From positions 1 through 48,841 of the forward strand of contig UQFO01000016.1 in NCBI GenBank assembly GCA_900540275.1: a stretch of DNA of 48,841 nt, written 5' to 3'. Below the pieces are notes generated by a model. The model saw nothing but the letters and a program-made list of their open reading frames with translations. It did not search any database and was not told the DNA's origin. Shown one piece after another: positions 24,817-32,501 of this stretch (position 1 is the first letter of the stretch; each line of letters begins with the position of its first letter). The position numbers and the translations under genes are program-made. This DNA is from an uncultured Oscillospiraceae bacterium. Lineage in GTDB: Bacteria > Bacillota > Clostridia > Oscillospirales > Acutalibacteraceae.

Positions 24817-25728
24817 TTACTGGATGAAATGTTTTTTCAGGTTTTCATATATCACGCCGAAAAGCCGTTTACTCGTATTGTCCGAAACAAAGCTGTTGTG
24901 CGGTGTGATAATAACGCGCTCCATATCCCACAGCGGGCTTTCTATGGAGAGCGGTTCCTCCTCAAATACGTCGAGCGCCGCGCCGGACAAATGGCCGCAG
25001 GCAACCGCCTGTGCCAGGTCTTCTTCCCTGATGACCGCGCCCCTTGATACATTGATGAGAATACTGCCCTTTTTCATTTTGGAAAACATCGCCGTATCAA
25101 ACATATGCCGCGTCTGTTCCGTCAGCGGAAGGGTCAGGATAGTTATATCGCTCTGTGAAAGCGCCGCCGCAAGCTCGCTTACCATATATGTTTTGTCAAA
25201 AAAAGGGCTTTGGACCGGCATGGCGTCCACCGCGGTTACAACAGCCCCGAAGGCCCCAAGGCGTTTTGCCGTCTCCTGCCCGATGCTGCCCGCTCCGACA
25301 ATACAGGCCGTTTTACCGTACAGCTCAAGCAGCGTTCTGTCCTTGTTCCATTCCTTTTTTCCCTGCGCCCTGTAAAATCCGGCGGAATGCTTATACAGCT
25401 CCAGGATTTTCAGCACGACCCACTCCGCCATCGGTATACTGTATACGCCCCTGGCGTTATAAAGCGCTATGCCCTTTTCCTTGATATACGCAAGCGGCAC
25501 CCTGTCGAGCCCCGCGCTTGTAAGCTGAATCATCTTAAGTCCGGTAAACGCTTTGATGTCATGGTAAAGGAACAAGCCGTTGCACACGACTGCATCGGCG
25601 GACAAAAGGCCCTTTTCCAAACCGCCCCGCTCATCCTGGACAAAAAAAGCCTGGACGCCAAGCGCTTCTATTTGATTGATTTGTTCCCTTGTATAGGGGT
25701 AAGCGCCTGTCAGCAGGACCTTCTTCAT
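24817..25728 (-). CDS. D-isomer-specific 2-hydroxyacid dehydrogenase
   Basis: An NAD(P)-dependent cytoplasmic enzyme that reduces a 2-keto acid or oxidises a D-2-hydroxy acid. The 303-residue protein has the Rossmann motif GAGSIG (145-150) and the catalytic residues R229 (NVSRGAVI), E258 (DVFEEEPL) and H277 (ITPHNS). The ATG at 25728 has only GGTGG upstream; the 8 codons before it are not family sequence. It lies between an amide-ligase-like gene and a GT4 gene in the modification part of the locus. A role in making a hydroxy-acid substituent or a serine/threonine-type precursor is plausible. The substrate is unknown. Confidence 0.9.
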   Translation of the reverse strand: MKKVLLTGAYPYTREQINQIEALGVQAFFVQDERGGLEKGLLSADAVVCNGLFLYHDIKAFTGLKMIQLTSAGLDRVPLAYIKEKGIALYNARGVYSIPMAEWVVLKILELYKHSAGFYRAQGKKEWNKDRTLLELYGKTACIVGAGSIGQETAKRLGAFGAVVTAVDAMPVQSPFFDKTYMVSELAAALSQSDITILTLPLTEQTRHMFDTAMFSKMKKGSILINVSRGAVIREEDLAQAVACGHLSGAALDVFEEEPLSIESPLWDMERVIITPHNSFVSDNTSKRLFGVIYENLKKHFIQ

Positions 25729-25769
25729 ATTTTGACACCACCGTAAACGCATGCTTTGATGCGTATATT

Positions 25770-27344
25770 TTAGAAGGGCAGAACCGAATTGATTGTAAAG
25801 ATGATGTTCAGCATAAACGCCCTGAAATCTGTCTCTTTCAGATTCACCACACGGATATTCATATCGTAAAGCTCGCGGTTGAGATATTTCTTCATATCAA
25901 GATGGTGTTGGTCTGAAATCCTGCGCTCCAGCGGCACCTTGAACATCAAATCAAGGAATTTCCTGTTGTTGTACGCCATTGTAATATCGAAGCACAGGCG
26001 CATTTCACTGATATTCATACCGCCCCAGCTGCCCCAGGTTACCTCCCAGTAATGCATATCGGCGGGCGGGTACGCGCCGGGGATGGTTTTATATTCAAAC
26101 TCGTCGATATACTGTGCAAACACTTTATCGACCTTATGGGCAAGCGGGCGGTTCCAGATAAAGATTTTATAGAGGTTACGGAACAGCTTTGGCGAAAGCT
26201 TCGGCATGGACTTCCTGCCGTAATGCTTGTACCAATAACCGCGGATTGTCTCGGACACCCACGATTTGACTTCCACGTCGGCCGGGCACTGCCTGTAAAG
26301 GACGGCCCTTTTGCGCAGCTCGTTGCCCTTTTCATTTGCGATATACCCGTTGTTATGCTTGATAACAGCGACGAGCCCGTCGTAGTCCCCGAGCCCCTCG
26401 GACGTCTGGGGTACCTCGTAAAGCGTATGCTTCACCCCAAATTTATCCGCAATTTTTTTGGCGGCCTCAGCGTCCGGAGCCTCCTTGGGCGCCGACAGAT
26501 AGCTGAACGCCTCAAATTTATCGTAAAACCCGTTTGCCGCGGCAAACGTTGTGTTGCTGTCGATGCCGCCGGTCAAAGAAATCTGCGGATGCTCCCATTT
26601 TTTTGAAATCAGGTGCATATTGTTTTTCAGGATATCAGCAGCTTCTTTGATTGTTTTCCCGTATTCTTCCTCTGTTTTACAGACTGAAAGCTCTTTTCTT
26701 GGATAAAAGCGGAAATGCTTTACTTCCCCAGCCCCATAGGTATAGGAAATGTTGGGTACAATCCTCTTTACCCCTGCAAAAGGCGTCAAATCGCCCGGGA
26801 GATACGGGCCCATTACCCTGTTATACCACTTGTAGGAAACAAGCTCCTTTACAAAAGAATCCATCTCAAGCCCGCAGACGTCCGCAATCAGTTGGGGATG
26901 GGAGGAAATATAAAACGCATCCCCTATTCTGCCATAGCAGCCCGACTGCATCCCCGACGGGTCGATAAGAAAGCTGATTTGATTACCAGATATAAAGCCA
27001 AACAGGAACAGCCCTGTCAATTCATCGACGGCATCATAAAAATCAGCCTGCGATTTACCAAAAGCTTCTGCAATCCGCTCTAAAATCCTGGTTTCATCGA
27101 TTTCCATGGTAAAGGGATTATACGCATGTCCGGCAAGAAAGAAAATATCGTCCCCACGGCGGGCAGTGAACAGGTTTTGCTTTTTATGTATTAAAAAATA
27201 ATAGCCGCCGTGCCGCTGTGTTTTCCAATTTCCGTAAAACGGAAATTCCTCCAGTCGCTCCGGCAGCTTATCTGAAATGAAAAAACCTCTAATAAAAAGA
27301 TTTTCCTGCAGGTCTTTTCTCTGCTCCAGCATATCCCTAATCAT
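25770..27344 (-). CDS. Asparagine-synthase-like amide ligase lacking the glutaminase cysteine
   Basis: A 524-residue relative of AsnB. The C-terminal synthase domain is intact in its ATP-pyrophosphatase loop SLTGGIDSN (256-264), which would form an acyl-adenylate. The N-terminal half keeps the glutaminase-like fold order (GGYYFLIHKKQNLFTARRGDD, FYISSHPQLIADV), but the protein starts MIRDMLEQ and has no Cys2 nucleophile, so it probably does not release ammonia from glutamine. It may use a free amine, as beta-lactam synthetase-type relatives do. ATG at 27344 follows GGGGGAG. It lies 3 bases after the aldolase gene. I infer an amide bond on a glycan substituent. Confidence 0.85.
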   Translation of the reverse strand: MIRDMLEQRKDLQENLFIRGFFISDKLPERLEEFPFYGNWKTQRHGGYYFLIHKKQNLFTARRGDDIFFLAGHAYNPFTMEIDETRILERIAEAFGKSQADFYDAVDELTGLFLFGFISGNQISFLIDPSGMQSGCYGRIGDAFYISSHPQLIADVCGLEMDSFVKELVSYKWYNRVMGPYLPGDLTPFAGVKRIVPNISYTYGAGEVKHFRFYPRKELSVCKTEEEYGKTIKEAADILKNNMHLISKKWEHPQISLTGGIDSNTTFAAANGFYDKFEAFSYLSAPKEAPDAEAAKKIADKFGVKHTLYEVPQTSEGLGDYDGLVAVIKHNNGYIANEKGNELRKRAVLYRQCPADVEVKSWVSETIRGYWYKHYGRKSMPKLSPKLFRNLYKIFIWNRPLAHKVDKVFAQYIDEFEYKTIPGAYPPADMHYWEVTWGSWGGMNISEMRLCFDITMAYNNRKFLDLMFKVPLERRISDQHHLDMKKYLNRELYDMNIRVVNLKETDFRAFMLNIIFTINSVLPF

Positions 27345-27347
27345 TTC

Positions 27348-28178
27348 TTACTCCCCCAAGCTTTTTAAATCGACTACCTTTTTCACAATTTGTTCCACCG
27401 ACTTATGGTTGTTGGCGAAAAAGGTTTCATTGGCGCCTAAAAGATGGTTTTCATATTCCCGGATGTCCCGGATTCCCAAAAGGAACAGTTTATTTATCTC
27501 ATTTAAATCCGTCATTTTATCGGTATTGCAAAAGCTTCTGGACAGGATTGCTATAGTAGAGCCCAGCCGGTAATGCTCCGCGATAACATGCTCAGACGGC
27601 AGAAGGCCCTGCCCTAAGCTCGCAATCCCTCCAAACCCATAGGGGATTCCCTTCTCACGGAATTTATGGCAAAGGCTGTCAACCATACCGTTTGTCAAAA
27701 GCTCGAACATAAATTTCAGGCGGTAGCCTAAATGCAGGTCGTTCAGGCCGATATAAACCTCGTCTATCCCGTCAAGCTCCAGGATTTCATCCGCCTGCTC
27801 GACCGCCTGCGGCGTTTCGAACAGCAGGCAAGTCCGCGCCCTGCCGTCTACATAGCTTAAAAACCGGCGGACCTCTTCCTTTGTCTTAAAAAAGGGAAGC
27901 ATAACAATATCCGGGCCGCCCGCGGTCACTCTGTCGATTTCCTCTTTGGAACCGTCATGGATCGGGTTGGTCCGGACAAGCAGCTGCGCGTTATTCAGGC
28001 ATGACTTTAAAGGCACGATATCACTGATACTGTGCCTGGAAATTACCGTATCCAAATGTCCCTGCCGCTCTTCTTTCCCTATCAGCTCTAAATCGAGAAA
28101 AATCCTATCTACACCGTTGCTGTCCGCAATCGCGGCAATTTCCGGACGATTGGTGATATACATCAGTTTAAGTGGCAT
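27348..28178 (-). CDS. HpcH/HpaI aldolase/citrate lyase family protein
   Basis: A 276-residue TIM-barrel protein of the metal-dependent class II pyruvate aldolase superfamily. It has the typical strand with LLFETPQAVEQADEIL, where the Glu binds metal, then VYIGLNDLHLGY (Asp ligand) and GFGGIAS. Members condense pyruvate or acetyl groups with aldehydes, or cleave 2-keto-3-hydroxy acids. It starts directly at the stop of the sugar transferase (TAATG, 1-base overlap) with AGGAGAG upstream. Being the second gene of the operon and next to a 2-hydroxyacid dehydrogenase and an amide ligase, it may make a keto-acid precursor of a glycan decoration. Its substrate is unknown. Confidence 0.85.
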   Translation of the reverse strand: MPLKLMYITNRPEIAAIADSNGVDRIFLDLELIGKEERQGHLDTVISRHSISDIVPLKSCLNNAQLLVRTNPIHDGSKEEIDRVTAGGPDIVMLPFFKTKEEVRRFLSYVDGRARTCLLFETPQAVEQADEILELDGIDEVYIGLNDLHLGYRLKFMFELLTNGMVDSLCHKFREKGIPYGFGGIASLGQGLLPSEHVIAEHYRLGSTIAILSRSFCNTDKMTDLNEINKLFLLGIRDIREYENHLLGANETFFANNHKSVEQIVKKVVDLKSLGE

Positions 28179-28834
28179 TATTTCACCGCACTCTCCTTTA
28201 CCGTATCATCATCCTGATGAAGCTGCACACAGCCGGCAGGCGCCGTCTGCGCCGTATTGACATTGTCCGCGTTGGTAAAAACCTTCGCGGCCGTTTTAAA
28301 AAATATCTTAACGTCAAACGCAAAGGAAAGATGCTCTACATATTCCACGTCATATTCAAGCCGCTTTTCCCATGGCAGCTCCTTGCGGCCGTTCACCTGC
28401 GCCCATCCTGTAACGCCCGGGCGGACGTCAAACCGTTTCTTCTGCCGCTGCGTATAGTCGCTGTACGGCCAAGGATGGTATGTAAGAACGGGACGCGGCC
28501 CGATTATGCTCATTTCACCCTTGAGGATATTGACAAACTGTGGAAGCTCGTCAATACTTGTCGCCCTGATAAACCGGCCGACCTTCGTAACCCTTGCGTC
28601 GTTCTTGCCCGAATAAACGCCGCTTCCTGTCTTTTCAGCACCGACACACATCGAACGGAATTTATAAATTTCAAAAACCTTACCATCCTTGCCGATTCTT
28701 TTCTGCTTAAAAATAACCGGCCCGCGGGATTCCGCTTTAATGGCAATCGCCGTCGCCAAAAGTACGGGCGATACGACTGTCAGGCCCAAAAATGACAGAA
28801 AGACCCCTAACATACGTTTTACCTTTAAATACAT
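28178..28834 (-). CDS. Priming sugar-1-phosphate transferase (undecaprenyl-phosphate phosphoglycosyltransferase)
   Basis: This monotopic membrane enzyme starts repeat-unit synthesis by moving a sugar-1-phosphate from an NDP-sugar to undecaprenyl phosphate. The 218 residues hold one N-terminal re-entrant membrane helix (about 9-33), PVIFKQKRIGKDGKVFEIYKFRSM, the Asp-Glu catalytic dyad D95-E96 in SIDELPQFVNILKGEMSIIGPRP, and VRPGVTGWAQVNGR. The ATG at 28834 follows GGAGAAGG; an in-frame extension to 28888 is not family sequence. The short, single-helix form is the PglC/EpsL type. As first gene of the minus-strand operon it sets the direction and probably the first sugar. Confidence 0.93.
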   Translation of the reverse strand: MYLKVKRMLGVFLSFLGLTVVSPVLLATAIAIKAESRGPVIFKQKRIGKDGKVFEIYKFRSMCVGAEKTGSGVYSGKNDARVTKVGRFIRATSIDELPQFVNILKGEMSIIGPRPVLTYHPWPYSDYTQRQKKRFDVRPGVTGWAQVNGRKELPWEKRLEYDVEYVEHLSFAFDVKIFFKTAAKVFTNADNVNTAQTAPAGCVQLHQDDDTVKESAVK

Positions 28835-28963
28835 TCGTAACCTTCTCCATTTTACCATTATAAACCTGTAAAAAAATCCTTTACCCAATCAGGTTCTTAT
28901 ATTTCAGTCTTATTACATCATAATTTGATGAAAAATCAATAATCTTAAAACAAAAATGTGCAT

Positions 28964-28993
28964 ATATAAATGTAAATATACACAAAATTTCAA
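28964..28993 (-). promoter_or_regulatory. Possible promoter of the polysaccharide operon
   Basis: In the AT-rich 297-base gap between divergent genes, minus-strand TTGAAA (28993-28988) and TTATAT (28969-28964) are spaced by 18 bases. A second weak candidate is TTGATT/TAATAA about 45 bases downstream, inside a small TTGAT/ATCAA dyad (28925-28939). Neither is strong, so activation by a regulator is possible. Confidence 0.35.
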
Positions 28994-29075
28994 GAACGTT
29001 TGTTTTGTTGCTTTTCCTATAAAACGGTTTCCTTTCCCGATTTATTCCATCCATATTTATTAAATTTCTTCTTTA

Positions 29076-29084
29076 TGATAAAAT
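29076..29084 (+). promoter_or_regulatory. Extended -10 element for the DNA repair gene
   Basis: TG-A-TAAAAT (29076-29084) is an extended -10 element 47 bases before the AlkD-like start. No clear -35 is seen. Confidence 0.4.
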
Positions 29085-29131
29085 GATAGCGTCACGAAAA
29101 TTTTAAATTTATTGAAAAGAGAGAATATTAC

Positions 29132-29851
29132 ATGTCATTTACGCAAAAAGATTATCTAAAATTACTTGAGGCCCTCAAAGAAATGTCAGACGAAGCTTAT
29201 CGCAAATTCAATTTGAGCCTGATTCCAGGGGAAACGAGCGCATACGGGGTGCGTATTCCGCAGCTGAGAAAGCTGGCGAAAAAAATAGCGGCAGATGCAC
29301 CCATGGAGTTTTTAGCGCTTGCTAGGGATGATACGCTGGAAGAAACCATGCTGCAGGCTATGGTAATCGGCGCGATGAAATGCGATATTGAAACGCGGCT
29401 GCGCTTTATCAGCGGGTTTATACCAAAAATCAGGAACTGGTCGGTTTGTGACATTTTCTGCGGCGATTTGAAGGCGGTTCGCAAGGATTTGCCTAAGGTA
29501 AGGGAATTTCTAAGCGGCGTACTCCAAAGCGGCAGGGAATTTGAACTGCGGTTTTGCGCCGTGATGCTGATGGATTATTTTATACAGCCGCCATATACGG
29601 AGGATACCATTCAAACGCTGTGCGGGATACGCCACGACGGATATTATGTTAAAATGGCTGTCGCCTGGGCGCTTTCCGTATGTTTTGTAAAGGCCAGGGA
29701 GTCGGCGCTTCCCGTCCTGCTGGACGGAAGGCTCGACGATTTTACGCATAACAAGACCATTCAGAAATGCTGCGAATCCTACCGTGTGAGCAATGAAGAC
29801 AAAGCCTATCTGCGGAGCCTGAAACGCAAACCGTCCAGCCTTCTGAGATAA
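29132..29851 (+). CDS. AlkD-like DNA alkylation repair protein
   Basis: A 239-residue all-helical HEAT-repeat protein of the DNA alkylation repair family (PF08713 type). These proteins remove or recognise 3- and 7-alkylpurines without flipping the base. The sequence has the typical GVRIPQLRKLAKKIA near residue 40, TLEETMLQAMVIG, NWSVCDIFCGDLK (the W-D pair corresponds to active-site residues in AlkD-type enzymes) and YYVKMAVAWALSVCFVK. AAGAGAGAATATTAC precedes the ATG. It is monocistronic, divergent from the polysaccharide operon, with a terminator at 29866. The family is variable and some members are DNA-binding only, so activity is probable rather than certain. Confidence 0.9.
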   Translation: MSFTQKDYLKLLEALKEMSDEAYRKFNLSLIPGETSAYGVRIPQLRKLAKKIAADAPMEFLALARDDTLEETMLQAMVIGAMKCDIETRLRFISGFIPKIRNWSVCDIFCGDLKAVRKDLPKVREFLSGVLQSGREFELRFCAVMLMDYFIQPPYTEDTIQTLCGIRHDGYYVKMAVAWALSVCFVKARESALPVLLDGRLDDFTHNKTIQKCCESYRVSNEDKAYLRSLKRKPSSLLR

Positions 29852-29865
29852 ATGCCCAACAAAAT

Positions 29866-29908
29866 GAGCCGGCATTGCCCTGAAAAGCAATACCGGCTCA
29901 AGCTTTTT
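29866..29908. terminator. Terminator between convergent genes
   Basis: GAGCCGG-C-ATTGC pairs with GCAAT-A-CCGGCTC (29866-29899, one mismatch), followed by AAGCTTTTT on the plus strand and CATTTTGTT on the minus strand. It serves the AlkD-like gene and probably also the GH13 lipoprotein gene. Confidence 0.75.
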
Positions 29909-29934
29909 AACATCCGCACAAAGACGAATTTATA

Positions 29935-31572
29935 TCACTTAAGAATTACAAAGGACCTTGCAGGAATTGTCAGTGTCGTCCCGTCGAGCTTTGCCTGCGG
30001 ATATATGGCGTTCCCCTGGCCGTCTTCTCCCGTGGGGTCGAGCGCTGTAAGCTGTGTACGTATGCCCGAATAATTAAAGTCATCCTTCGGGATTTCCACC
30101 GTGCGCTCCTCTTCGCCAAGGTTATGCACGACCATCAGCGTGGAACCGTCGTATTCGGTAATAAAGCCTGCAACGTTCCCAATCTCCGTTTCCACAATTT
30201 TTTTGATGGTGCCCCTCGCAATTTCGGGGTTCTGGAGCTTAATCCTTATAATATTCTGATAGTGGCTGAACAAAGAATTTGCATCCTTCTGCTGCTCCTG
30301 CGCGCTTTCCTTGGGATTCCATTCGGGGAGCTGCTCTTCCACAACGCCCGGCGGAAGCTCCGTTACGGTACCGCTTTTGTCCCCGTCGTACGACCACGGG
30401 ATAGGGATACGGTAGGAAGCGTCGTTTTCGCCGGAAAGCAGCCCAAGCTCCTCTCCATAATAAATGAAAGAATTGCCCGGCATCATCATATAAAGCGACG
30501 CCGCCGTCTTCATTTTGACCAAATCGCCGCTGAATGCAGCCGCGCTGCGCTTCATGTCATGGTTGGAGAGAAACACCGCGTCGATTCCGTTTTCATTCCT
30601 GCCTTTTATAATTTCGTTCCATTTCTGGTCGGATTTCAGGATAGATTTTGCATTTTTCGAGTTAATTGCGGAATTGATTTTGCCGCCCGACGCGGAAAAC
30701 GTAAAGTTAAAGAAGCTGTCTACCCCGCTCTCATAGCTCGTTGCAATCGCACTGTTGCCGTCCCAGTCCTCTCCGACCATATAGACGTCTTCCTTCATTT
30801 CCTTTGCCGTACTGTACATCCAGTTCATAAATTCTACGCGCTCCGTGTTTGGAGAATCAAAAAATTTGACCGCGTCAAGCCGGAATCCGGCAACTCCCTT
30901 ATCAATCCAGAACTGCATAATTTTTTTGATTTCATCACGGGTCTGGTCGCTGCTGAGGTCTAAATCCGGCATTCCGCCGGAAAAATTGCATTCAAATGAA
31001 TATTTGGTTCCCGTAATAAATTGATAGCCGTATTTGGTGTCGCGCTCTCCCGGGGCCGCGATGCTGTAAAGCTTTGCGTAGCCGTCCAGGTTACCCTGCG
31101 CAATCTCCGCCTTCGCCTTCTTGAACCACGGGTGCTCGCTCGACGTATGGTTAATGACCAAATCGATGATAACATCGATCCCCCTCTTGTCGCATTCCGC
31201 AATAAGCTTTTCAAAATCCTCCATTGTCCCATATTGCGGGTCGATATCGTAATAATCGGTCACGTCGTACTTATGGTAAGACGGGGAGGGCATAATCGGC
31301 ATCAGCCAGATTCCGTCAATTCCCAAATCGTCGCCGGAATTCGGGTCGCCGTCGTTTAAATAATCGAGCTTTGATATAATACCGCCTATATCGCCGATTC
31401 CGTCCCCATTGGAATCGCAGAACGACGACACGAAAATCTCATAATAATTCCTGTACTTATCCTGCGACGCTGCCGCTTTCATCTCCTGCCCCGTGTCCGG
31501 GCTGCACCCGCTGAACACCGCGGCAGCAGCAATACAGCAAATAATCAGAATAGAAATAAATTTTTTTCCCAC
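29935..31572 (-). CDS. GH13 alpha-amylase family lipoprotein
   Basis: A surface-anchored glycoside hydrolase that would cut maltodextrins next to their importer. The 545-residue protein has a lipoprotein signal peptide with lipobox ending at C23 (FSGC). Catalytic-barrel motifs are DLVINH (137-142), nucleophile D233 (GFRLDAVKF), acid/base E268 (MVGEDWD) and D339 (FLSNHD). The MPDLD segment (201-205) corresponds to the MPDLN signature of the GH13 group between oligo-1,6-glucosidases and neopullulanases. The start is GTG at 31572, 7 bases after AAGGAG; the overlapping ATG is out of frame. It is the last gene of the transporter operon, behind a terminator-like hairpin (31586-31633). Confidence 0.92.
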   Translation of the reverse strand: MGKKFISILIICCIAAAAVFSGCSPDTGQEMKAAASQDKYRNYYEIFVSSFCDSNGDGIGDIGGIISKLDYLNDGDPNSGDDLGIDGIWLMPIMPSPSYHKYDVTDYYDIDPQYGTMEDFEKLIAECDKRGIDVIIDLVINHTSSEHPWFKKAKAEIAQGNLDGYAKLYSIAAPGERDTKYGYQFITGTKYSFECNFSGGMPDLDLSSDQTRDEIKKIMQFWIDKGVAGFRLDAVKFFDSPNTERVEFMNWMYSTAKEMKEDVYMVGEDWDGNSAIATSYESGVDSFFNFTFSASGGKINSAINSKNAKSILKSDQKWNEIIKGRNENGIDAVFLSNHDMKRSAAAFSGDLVKMKTAASLYMMMPGNSFIYYGEELGLLSGENDASYRIPIPWSYDGDKSGTVTELPPGVVEEQLPEWNPKESAQEQQKDANSLFSHYQNIIRIKLQNPEIARGTIKKIVETEIGNVAGFITEYDGSTLMVVHNLGEEERTVEIPKDDFNYSGIRTQLTALDPTGEDGQGNAIYPQAKLDGTTLTIPARSFVILK

Positions 31573-31585
31573 ATTGATTCTCCTT

Positions 31586-31633
31586 TAAAAAAATGGCAGG
31601 GGTGAGGGACAAAAGTCCCGCCGCCTCTGCCAT
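31586..31633 (-). terminator. Intrinsic terminator/attenuator before the GH13 lipoprotein gene
   Basis: Outer arms ATGGCAG/CTGCCAT and inner GGGAC/GTCCC around AAAA (31593-31633) are followed on the minus strand by TTTTTTT. It ends most transcripts after the permease gene and would let only read-through reach the lipoprotein gene, whose ribosome binding site follows at once. Confidence 0.75.
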
Positions 31634-31646
31634 TATGTAATTGAGC

Positions 31647-32501
31647 TTAGCCTTTTACAGCACCGCCTGTAACGCCCTCGACGTAGTACTTCTGCATCTT
31701 GAGGAACAGGATTGTAATCGGAATCGCGATGACAACCGCACCCGCGCAGAAATTGAGGAAGTACGAGTTGATGTACTGCTTATCGACCATCGTCCAAAGT
31801 CCGAGCGCTATCGTATAGTTGTCGATGCTGTCGCCCATGATAATCCTGGCGAGAATAAAGTCCGCCCACGGGCCGGTGAACGAAGTAAGCACCGTATAAA
31901 CGACGATTGGCTTCGACATTGGCAAAATAATCTTCCAGAAAATCTGGTTTTTGGTTGCGCCGTCGATTGTGGCCGCTTCGTCCAGCGCTCGTGGTATGGT
32001 GTCGAAGAAGCCCTTTGCAATAAAGTAACCGAGCGCCGCGCCCGCGGAATATACGATAATCAGCGCAACAAGGTTCTGGGTAAGTCCCATTGCCTTGAGC
32101 AGGTAATAAACCGCAATCATGGTCATAAATCCGGGGAACATACCGAGGATCATGCCGACATTCAAAAACTTTTTACGAGACTTGAAACGCAGGCGGCTGA
32201 AGGCGTAGCTGACCATCAAAACAGATATTGTTGAGATGATGCAGGAGCATATCGCTACGACAAACGTATTCAGGAACCAGCGCGGATAGTTGATGACCGA
32301 TGTGTCCGTAAACAGCTTAATATAGTTGTCGAACGTCCATTCCTTAGGAATGATGTAAGGGATGTAAACGCTTGTCTCTCCACGGAAGGAGGTCATGACC
32401 AGCCATAAAAGGGGCATAACCCATATAACGGCGCATACGGAAAGGATAACGTAAATAAGCGCGTTTGAAACATGTCTTCTTAATTTATAGCTTTTTATCA
32501 T
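31647..32501 (-). CDS. Sugar ABC transporter permease, MalG type
   Basis: One of two transmembrane subunits of a CUT1-type (maltodextrin-like) importer. The 284-residue protein has six predicted helices and the EAA loop that docks the ATPase (DEAATIDGATKNQIFWKIILPMSKP, beginning about residue 190, split here by description). The start ATG at 32501 overlaps the stop of the partner permease (ATGA), with GAGGAGGAG as ribosome binding site, so the two are made in equal amounts. The C-terminal GAVKG end is typical of MalG/GanQ relatives. No ATPase gene is present in the operon. Confidence 0.93.
   Translation of the reverse strand: MIKSYKLRRHVSNALIYVILSVCAVIWVMPLLWLVMTSFRGETSVYIPYIIPKEWTFDNYIKLFTDTSVINYPRWFLNTFVVAICSCIISTISVLMVSYAFSRLRFKSRKKFLNVGMILGMFPGFMTMIAVYYLLKAMGLTQNLVALIIVYSAGAALGYFIAKGFFDTIPRALDEAATIDGATKNQIFWKIILPMSKPIVVYTVLTSFTGPWADFILARIIMGDSIDNYTIALGLWTMVDKQYINSYFLNFCAGAVVIAIPITILFLKMQKYYVEGVTGGAVKG

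Noticed and set aside
27348..28178. HpcH/HpaI-type gene considered as phosphoenolpyruvate mutase for phosphonate synthesis, to match the LicC-PLP fusion
   Set aside because: The EDKxxxxxNS motif of PEP mutase is absent, and no phosphonopyruvate decarboxylase gene is in the locus.
30124..30963. 279-codon plus-strand frame opposite the GH13 lipoprotein gene, and similar long antisense frames across the window
   Set aside because: They lie fully opposite well-supported genes, lack ribosome binding sites and have no family-like sequence.
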